Under the pieces are notes generated by a model, which did no database searches, had not been told where the DNA came from, and worked only from the letters and a program-made list of their open reading frames with translations. The translations under genes and the position numbers were made by a program. Positions 58,650 through 64,000 of a stretch of 64,000 nucleotides of DNA are shown piece by piece. The DNA lies in assembly GCA_041936745.1 (NCBI GenBank), contig JBHGWS010000143.1:1-64000 (forward strand), given 5' to 3'. Numbering within the stretch: position 1 is the stretch's first letter; the number at the start of each line of letters is the position of its first letter. The stretch comes from Darwinibacter acetoxidans_A. GTDB lineage: Bacteria; Bacillota; Limnochordia; Darwinibacteriales; Darwinibacteriaceae.

Positions 58650-60896
58650 CTAGAGCCAAATTGAGACTTCGTCCCGATCCATCAGCTCAATGCATTCCCT
58701 AAGCTTGGCGTTTAAAATAGGGTCTTCCAGGGTAGCGTTGCGTACCTGGCGCAATAGATCAATCCCCCGGCGGAAGGCAAAGACCAAGTCCCCTTCATCC
58801 ACTGTTGTGTCGGCTAATAAATCAGAAAAGCTTTCTTCCCTGCTCCAGCGAAAAGCTAAGGCGGCCACATGGTCGTTAAACTGCGTTGTGGAAAACCCTA
58901 AGATTCTGTTTTCCATCTGCTTTAAAAATTTTAGGACCCGGATAATGGGTGAAAAATCCAGGCGGTGCTTCAAGCGGAACTCGTTTTTTCTCGGCTCGTA
59001 ACCGACTGAGACTAAAACGGCGTTTAATTCCGCCGGCGGATAAGCATGGAAGAGCCCTTCCATGAACATTTCCGTCACTAAAAGCTCGTGGCCGTGGATT
59101 TGGCTGGCCAACTGCCCGGCGGTTGTCAGTTGATCTTCTTCTAAGTAGCCTAAGGCTTCCAAGAGGGCTTTTTTAGCCAAAAACTCTTGAATATATTTTT
59201 CGTGGGGATCTAAAGCCTGTTCCCTGAACATTAAGCGCTCGTAGCGCCTTAACATGCGCTGGTACTGCCTGTTTTGCCGGCGCAGGGCTGAACGCTGCTG
59301 CTGGGGAAAACTGCGGTAAAAAGCACTGTTCAGGCGCTGGTTGATGGCGCGCAAGTCCTTTTTCAAACGGCGCTTCAGCCGCTTATTGGGCCGTTGGTGC
59401 AGGCGCCTGCTCAATTCTCGCCTTTCGGTCAAATTAGCCCGCAGGGCCTGAAACCCACCCCTTAAATTCTCCATATAAGGGGAGAGATCCCGCTCCAAGG
59501 CATCCAGCTGGCCTAAAACTACGGTCCGCTCCGCGGAGGCCTGGTAAGTGGCGAAGTTTTGGCCTAAAATGCGGTAAATCGCATCTTCGTCGTAGTTTTT
59601 AACCAAATTAAGGATGGAGTTATAGGTCAGGGCAAATTGGCTCTGCAGCGGTTCGATCTCATCTTCTTTCATTGTGGGAAACTGATCTTTATCAAAATAG
59701 CCCAGGTCGACTAAAGTAAACACAAAACCTTCTGTGTCAATGCCCCGGCGGCCCGCCCGGCCCGCCATTTGGAAGTATTCCCTGTTGGTAATAGCCCGAA
59801 AGGAGACCCCATCCCATTTGGTACTGGAATCAAAGCAGACCGTTTTACAGGGGAAGTTTAAACCAACGGCGAAAGTTTCCGTACAGTAAAGCACGGAAAT
59901 AAGGCGGTGGGTAAACAACTCCTCCACAATATCCTTAAGGACAGGCAGCATGCCCGCGTGATGATAGGCGATGCCTCTTAAAAGCAGGCGCCTTAAATGG
60001 GGCCAGCGCTCACTTTCAATACCGGGGTAGCGCGCCAGGACCGTTTCGATTAAAGCCCGCACCCGGGCTTTTTCCTCTTTGTTTAAAAAGTCGTGATGCT
60101 CGCCCAGTTCCAAGGCATTCCTTTCCGCCTTGCGCCGGCTGAAGGTGAAAAAAAGCGTCGGCAGGTACTTAGCCTTAATGGCATCGATTAACTCCAAGTG
60201 AGTTGTTTCTTCGGCCACCCGGCCCCTTTGGGGCCGGCGCCCCGCTAAGCTGCGGTGTTTGTTTTCGACCGCCCCTAAATTGGTAAACCCCAAAGAGCGT
60301 TCATACAAAGAATGCTTGAGGGGAACAATGCGCTGATCATGGCTGACAATCTGTACCTTCCGCTGTTGGATATCCCCAATCCAGCCGGCCAGCTGTTCCA
60401 CATTAGGTATGGTAGCGCTTAAACCGAGAAAACGCATCGTATCGGGCATAAAAATGAGGCTTTCTTCCCAAACACTGCCCCGCTCCGGATCATCGATATA
60501 ATGGATTTCATCGAAAATAACATAGCGCACGTCGCTGACGCGCTCCGGGCTTTCCTGGAGCATATTGCGGAAGATCTCCGTGGTCATGATTAAAATCGGG
60601 GCGTCCGGGTTAATAACCACATCGCCGGTTAAAATGCCCACCGCCTCTTCTCCCACATGGGCTTTAAATTCTTTAAACTTTTGATTGCTTAAAGCTTTAA
60701 TGGGGGCGGTGTAAACTACGCGGCCTTTAGCGCGATAAATCTTTTCTATCACATAATCCGCGATTAGGGTTTTGCCCACCCCTGTGGGGGCGGCCACCAA
60801 AACCGAATAATTTTTATTAATAAATTCAACTGCTTCCTTTTGAAACGGATCCAAGGTCAGTCCACGATAGGTGTGGATAGTAGGTTGTTGTGCCAA
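58650..60896 (-). CDS. Ski2/Mtr4-like DEAD/DEAH-box RNA helicase (HelY type)
   Basis: A 748-residue superfamily 2 helicase. Motifs are TYRGLTLDPFQKEAV (Q-like), AAPTGVGKT (I), TAPIKALSNQK (Ia), FDEIHYIDD (II), GLSATIPN (III), and QMAGRAGRRGID (VI). Residues of about 470-570 are an arginine-rich helical insertion (NKRLKRRLKKDLRAINQ), and the last 180 residues resemble the DSHCT domain. This is the Ski2-like layout known from exosome cofactors, actinobacterial HelY and cyanobacterial or plastid helicases, and likely acts on structured RNA. The TTG at 60896 has AGGAGG 6 nt upstream. Confidence 0.9.
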   Translation of the reverse strand: MAQQPTIHTYRGLTLDPFQKEAVEFINKNYSVLVAAPTGVGKTLIADYVIEKIYRAKGRVVYTAPIKALSNQKFKEFKAHVGEEAVGILTGDVVINPDAPILIMTTEIFRNMLQESPERVSDVRYVIFDEIHYIDDPERGSVWEESLIFMPDTMRFLGLSATIPNVEQLAGWIGDIQQRKVQIVSHDQRIVPLKHSLYERSLGFTNLGAVENKHRSLAGRRPQRGRVAEETTHLELIDAIKAKYLPTLFFTFSRRKAERNALELGEHHDFLNKEEKARVRALIETVLARYPGIESERWPHLRRLLLRGIAYHHAGMLPVLKDIVEELFTHRLISVLYCTETFAVGLNFPCKTVCFDSSTKWDGVSFRAITNREYFQMAGRAGRRGIDTEGFVFTLVDLGYFDKDQFPTMKEDEIEPLQSQFALTYNSILNLVKNYDEDAIYRILGQNFATYQASAERTVVLGQLDALERDLSPYMENLRGGFQALRANLTERRELSRRLHQRPNKRLKRRLKKDLRAINQRLNSAFYRSFPQQQRSALRRQNRQYQRMLRRYERLMFREQALDPHEKYIQEFLAKKALLEALGYLEEDQLTTAGQLASQIHGHELLVTEMFMEGLFHAYPPAELNAVLVSVGYEPRKNEFRLKHRLDFSPIIRVLKFLKQMENRILGFSTTQFNDHVAALAFRWSREESFSDLLADTTVDEGDLVFAFRRGIDLLRQVRNATLEDPILNAKLRECIELMDRDEVSIWL

Positions 60897-61017
60897 GAGA
60901 AGCCTCCTTATCTTCAATTGCCTGTCTTAGTATTTCGCTTATTGTTCACAATTACCTTGTTTAGTTTTCCCTAAGGCCGTCTCTTTGGGATATACTAAGC
61001 CGAGGAGGTTTCGCCCC

Positions 61018-62469
61018 ATGACTAAAATCGGCTGGAACTTTGCCAACAGTTATAACGAGCTGCCCGGGTTGTTTTACACCTATACAGAACCAACCCCCGT
61101 CAGCGACCCCAAAATAGTTCTTTTAAACGAAGAATTGGCGGCTGCTTTAGGCTTAAATGCCGCAGGCCTGCGGACAAAAGAGGGAACCCTGATTTTAGCG
61201 GGCAACAAAAGCCCGGCTGATTCAAAGCCTTTGGCCCAAGCCTATGCCGGCCATCAATTCGGCCACTTTACCATGTTAGGCGACGGCCGCGCCTTATTAA
61301 TCGGTGAGCAAATTACACCGCAAGGCCAACGGTACGATCTCCAGTTGAAAGGAGCCGGCCCCACCCCCTTTTCCAGAAGCGGTGACGGCAGGGCCACTTT
61401 AGGGCCCATGCTGAGAGAATACATCATCAGTGAAGCCATGCACGCTTTGAAAATACCCACAACCCGCGGTTTAGCCGTGGTAACGACGGGTGAAGCGGTG
61501 CGCCGGGAAGAAAATCTCCCCGGGGCAATTTTAACCAGAGCCGCCAAAAGCCACCTGCGCGTCGGCACTTTCCAATATGCGGCCGCCTGGGGTTCTAAAA
61601 AGGATTTGACGGCTTTAGCCGACTACGCCATTAACCGCCACTATCCGGACTTAAAAGGGGCCGATAAGTTTAGGCTCTTTTTCAGGCGGGTAATTCAAGC
61701 CCAGGCTTCTTTAGCCGCCAAGTGGATGTTAGTCGGTTTTATCCACGGCGTGATGAATACGGATAATATGGCGATCAGCGGGGAAACCATCGATTACGGC
61801 CCCTGCGCTTTTATGGACACATTTGATCCGACAACGGTCTTCAGCTCCATCGACCAAAACGGCCGCTACGCCTACAACCGCCAGCCCAAGATTACCGCCT
61901 GGAATTTAGCCCGCTTAGCGGAAGCACTACTACCGCTTTTCAGCGACGATACGGAGGAGGCGGTAGAAATCGCCCAAGCGGAGCTGGCCCGCTTCCCCGC
62001 CTATTACGGGGAGTTTTGGCTGAGCGGAATGAAAGGAAAATTAGGCCTAAAAGGCGAAGCCCCGGGGGATAGGCAGCTGATCGAAGATCTGCTTGAGCTT
62101 ATGTATCAACACGAGGCCGACTACACCAATACATTTTTGGACCTTACTTTCGCAAAAGCCTCGCAAGAAGCACTGCACGCTGCCAAAGAGTTTCAAGCCT
62201 GGCTGGAACGCTGGCAAAAACGGCTCCAAAAGAATTCGAACGGCAAGCTGAGCCAAGAAATGATGAAAAGGCATAACCCCGCTTTAATCCCCCGCAACCA
62301 CCGAGTGGAAAAAGCCCTGCGCCGAGCGGTCCGGTCCGGCGATTTGAGCGGTGTGAAAAATCTTTTGGCTGTTTTAAAAGACCCGTTTGCCCACAGCGAA
62401 GCGCAAAAGGAATACGCTAAACCGCCCCCGCCTTCCGCCGTCCCCTACCGCACCTTCTGCGGCACTTGA
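61018..62469 (+). CDS. selO: Protein adenylyltransferase SelO/YdiU family
   Basis: A 483-residue pseudokinase-fold enzyme that transfers AMP from ATP onto Ser/Thr/Tyr of proteins, linked to redox stress in E. coli. Seen are AYAGHQFGHFTMLGDGRALLIGE, LKGAGPTPFSRSGDGRATLGPMLREY, HGVMNTDNMAISGETIDYGPCAFMD, and the C-terminal YRTFCGT with the conserved cysteine. The ATG at 61018 follows GAGGAGG by 9 nt. A -10-like TATACT (60991-60996) lies just upstream. It is divergent from the helicase. Confidence 0.95.
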   Translation: MTKIGWNFANSYNELPGLFYTYTEPTPVSDPKIVLLNEELAAALGLNAAGLRTKEGTLILAGNKSPADSKPLAQAYAGHQFGHFTMLGDGRALLIGEQITPQGQRYDLQLKGAGPTPFSRSGDGRATLGPMLREYIISEAMHALKIPTTRGLAVVTTGEAVRREENLPGAILTRAAKSHLRVGTFQYAAAWGSKKDLTALADYAINRHYPDLKGADKFRLFFRRVIQAQASLAAKWMLVGFIHGVMNTDNMAISGETIDYGPCAFMDTFDPTTVFSSIDQNGRYAYNRQPKITAWNLARLAEALLPLFSDDTEEAVEIAQAELARFPAYYGEFWLSGMKGKLGLKGEAPGDRQLIEDLLELMYQHEADYTNTFLDLTFAKASQEALHAAKEFQAWLERWQKRLQKNSNGKLSQEMMKRHNPALIPRNHRVEKALRRAVRSGDLSGVKNLLAVLKDPFAHSEAQKEYAKPPPPSAVPYRTFCGT

Positions 62470-62486
62470 GGCGGAACATTTGGGCG

Positions 62487-62515
62487 TGGACTTTCTTAAA
62501 TAAAAGGTGTATACT
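62487..62515 (+). promoter_or_regulatory. Probable SigA-type promoter of the NifU-like gene
   Basis: TGGACT (62487-62492), a 17-nt spacer and TATACT (62510-62515) lie about 30 nt before the start; a TATAAT at 62516-62521 immediately follows and could be an alternative -10. Confidence 0.55.
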
Positions 62516-62545
62516 TATAATTAACAGTGCCGAGGAGGTGTGGAA

Positions 62546-62770
62546 GTGAAAGAAAGAGTGGAAGCTGTTTTGAATAGAATTCGCCCGTCCATTCAAGCAG
62601 ACGGCGGTGACGTGGAATTGGTCGAAATCAGCGAAGACAACGTAGTCACGGTTAAACTTACCGGTGCTTGCGTTGGCTGCCCCATGTCTCAGTTGACTTT
62701 AAAGGGCGGCATTGAAAGAATCCTCAAGCACGAAATTCCGGAAGTTGCTTCGGTTGAGGCGGCCTTATAA
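62546..62770 (+). CDS. NifU C-terminal-domain Fe-S scaffold protein
   Basis: A 74-residue NifU-CTD (Nfu-like) protein that carries or donates Fe-S clusters. It contains IRPSIQADGGDVELVEI and the cluster-binding CVGCPMSQLTLKGGIERIL (CxxC). I prefer the GTG at 62546 (GAGGAGG 7 nt before) over the GTG two codons earlier. It has its own promoter and terminator and sits just before a QueG-like Fe-S protein. Confidence 0.93.
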   Translation: MKERVEAVLNRIRPSIQADGGDVELVEISEDNVVTVKLTGACVGCPMSQLTLKGGIERILKHEIPEVASVEAAL

Positions 62771-62778
62771 AATTTCGG

Positions 62779-62800
62779 GAGGAGCGTTTGCTCCTCTTTT
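62779..62800 (+). terminator. Terminator after the NifU-like gene
   Basis: GAGGAGC (62779-62785) pairs with GCTCCTC (62790-62796) over a GTTT loop, followed by TTTT. Confidence 0.8.
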
Positions 62801-62827
62801 CATTATCTCAAGGAAAGGGTTATTTTT

Positions 62828-63841
62828 GTGGCCAAACTTGCTGCGATCATTAAAGACGCGGGGTTTGATGCTTACGCCATTATGCCCGCGGCCCCGCTTA
62901 CCGGAATGCTGCCGATTCTAAAAGAGGCACAAAAAGAGGGGCGCTATCCCGCTTTTGTGGAAAAAGACATAAATAAGCGCATCGACCCGGCTGCCCTGCA
63001 AAAAAGTGCTCAAAGCATTATCTCCCTCGCCGTTTCTTACTACACAAAAGATCCGGGCCCCACGCCCCCGCTCCATGGGGTTGTCTCCCGCTACGCCTGG
63101 GGATTAGATTACCACCGCGTTTTACACACCAGAATGGATTTGGTGATCGCCGCTTTACAAAAACACTTTTCGGCAAAAGAATGCACAAAAGCAGTCGATA
63201 CCACTTTTCTCGTTGATCGGGCCATCGCCATTGAATCAGGGCTTGGTTTTCCCGGGGCCAACTGCGCCGTGTACGTACCGCCTTTCGGCTCGTGGGTCTT
63301 TTTGGGCGCCATCTTAGTCGATGTCAAACTGCCTGTTACCGGAAACGGACATAATTGGGCAAAGCCCGTTGAGTGCGCTGCCTGTGTCAAAGCCTGCCCG
63401 ACCAATGCTTTATTCGCCCCGGGGAAAATTGACCCGGGCCGCTGCATTTCACACCTGACTCAAATGCCCGGCCCCATTCCCTTGGAGCTCAGGGAAAAAC
63501 TGGGCAGCAGGCTGTGGGGCTGTGATACCTGCCAGCAGGCAAGCCTCAAAAACCGCCGCGCCCAAAAAAGCCCCCACCAAGAATTCCAACCGATTAAAGG
63601 CCCCCATATCCCTCTGCTGCCACTGCTTTCTCTTACTAACAGGGAATTCAAAAAAGAATTCGGCTCGACGGCCATGGCCTGGCGGGGTAAAAACACGCTG
63701 CAGCGCAACGCCTGCATAGTCCTGGGCAATCAAAAAAACCCGCAAGCCCTGCCAACTTTAAAAGAAGTAGCTTTAAACCACCCCAGCGAAACGGTCCGGG
63801 AAGCGGCCCGCTGGGCTGTAGATAAAATTAATTCCCCTTAG
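62828..63841 (+). CDS. QueG-like protein (epoxyqueuosine reductase homologue) lacking two Fe-S ligands
   Basis: A 337-residue homologue of QueG, the cobalamin/Fe-S enzyme that makes queuosine in tRNA. It keeps the N-terminal flavin-like fold region (YAWGLDYHRVL, AVDTTFLVDRAIA), PFGSWVFLGAI, NREFKKEFG, WRGKNTLQRNA and the C-terminal HEAT-type repeat (PTLKEVALNHPSETVREAARWAV). However the first cysteine of CxxCxxCxxxCP is Pro (PVECAACVKACP) and the last of GCDxCQxxCP is Ser (GCDTCQQASL); GKN is GAN. These two cysteines ligate the same cluster, so only one [4Fe-4S] is expected. It may be a diverged paralogue. Confidence 0.83.
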   Translation: MAKLAAIIKDAGFDAYAIMPAAPLTGMLPILKEAQKEGRYPAFVEKDINKRIDPAALQKSAQSIISLAVSYYTKDPGPTPPLHGVVSRYAWGLDYHRVLHTRMDLVIAALQKHFSAKECTKAVDTTFLVDRAIAIESGLGFPGANCAVYVPPFGSWVFLGAILVDVKLPVTGNGHNWAKPVECAACVKACPTNALFAPGKIDPGRCISHLTQMPGPIPLELREKLGSRLWGCDTCQQASLKNRRAQKSPHQEFQPIKGPHIPLLPLLSLTNREFKKEFGSTAMAWRGKNTLQRNACIVLGNQKNPQALPTLKEVALNHPSETVREAARWAVDKINSP

Positions 63842-64000
63842 CTGATTTTAAGACAGCCTGCAGGCCCCGCTTATACTCTTCTTGGCAGCTGTTGGCCAGG
63901 GCTTCTTCTAAGCAGGCAACTGCCTCTGCACCGCCGAGCATCGCGATGCGGCGGGCTAACCCCATTTTGATTTCATCTTCCTTCGGGTATGATTCAAAAA
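63828..64000 (-). CDS. C-terminal part of a helical protein, 5' end beyond window
   Basis: An open minus-strand frame enters from the right edge and stops with TAA at 63828-63830, about 57 codons (ESYPKEDEIKMGLARR near the start, EEALANSCQEEYKRG, ending SAKGN). Composition looks coding and strongly helical, reminiscent of a HEAT/TPR-type repeat. It overlaps the 3' end of the QueG-like gene by 14 bp on the opposite strand. Family not recognised. Confidence 0.5.
   Translation of the reverse strand, partial: FESYPKEDEIKMGLARRIAMLGGAEAVACLEEALANSCQEEYKRGLQAVLKSAKGN

Noticed and set aside
1..64000. CRISPR array, prophage or transposon
   Set aside because: No regularly spaced repeats, no integrase or transposase reading frame, and no block of unusual composition; the only repeat pair of note is the 36-bp kbl tail.

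Overview
The window is a gene-dense chromosomal stretch of a Bacillota (Firmicutes) bacterium, most likely a clostridial-type, spore-forming or formerly spore-forming lineage. The evidence is the gene content and order: cggR-gap-pgk-tpiA-gpmI-eno, yvcK/whiA, the c-di-AMP module cdaA-cdaR-glmM followed by acpS-nnrD-alr, gerM/murI/rph/rdgB, cwlD, yfmF/yfmH, addB-addA and smpB-ssrA. Shine-Dalgarno sequences are strong and GTG/TTG starts are frequent. The exported proteins seen here carry ordinary signal peptides with no lipobox cysteine, even the ABC solute-binding protein. That hints at a periplasm (a diderm Firmicute) but does not prove it. No transposase, integrase, phage gene or CRISPR array was seen.

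Layout, left to right. 1-4.8 kb: a glycosyltransferase translationally coupled to a truncated secreted phosphatase-like gene, small exported and basic proteins, a YegS-type lipid kinase and threonine dehydrogenase. 4.9-8.6 kb: a cytoplasmic chemoreceptor with a dinucleotide-binding N-terminus, four tRNA genes under one promoter (Pro-Gly-Arg-His), a HAD phosphatase flanked by two copies of the last 36 bp of kbl, then kbl. 8.6-15 kb (minus strand): amidase, gerM, murI, murD, a lone fumarase beta subunit, rph, rdgB. 15-17 kb: a membrane-anchored protein, smpB and tmRNA, facing secG. 17-32.3 kb (minus strand): a long co-directional run nagA-nagB-PHP-yvcK-vanW-whiA-cggR-gap-pgk-tpiA-gpmI-eno-GH1-GNAT-secG, with a CggR operator just before cggR. 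32.4-34.6 kb: a polar amino acid ABC transporter. 34.6-43.5 kb (minus): aminotransferase, cdaA, cdaR, glmM, acpS, nnrD, alr, a DOMON-like surface protein, then DnaD-like and DnaC-like primosomal genes. 43.6-60.9 kb (minus): flavodoxin-like protein, cwlD, methyltransferase, TPR protein, deoC, glpK, 5-FCL, yfmH/yfmF, addA/addB, Cof hydrolase and a Ski2-like helicase. 61-64 kb (plus): selO, a NifU-type scaffold, and a QueG-like protein that has lost ligands for one Fe-S cluster.

The main theme is carbon flow into the envelope. GlcNAc-6-P is deaminated to fructose-6-P (NagA/NagB), which feeds the CggR-controlled lower glycolysis; YvcK binds UDP-GlcNAc in the same run; GlmM (the UDP-GlcNAc branch) sits with the c-di-AMP cyclase; MurI hands D-Glu to a translationally coupled MurD; Alr makes D-Ala. 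Threonine catabolism is present but split: tdh and kbl are separated by about 2.6 kb containing the chemoreceptor, the tRNAs and the repeat-flanked HAD gene.

I do not see a clear new multi-gene defence or mobile system. The most unusual items are the Rossmann-chemoreceptor fusion, the 36-bp kbl-tail direct repeats, the QueG-like protein with paired Fe-S ligand loss, and a hairpin that overlaps the vanW ribosome binding site.
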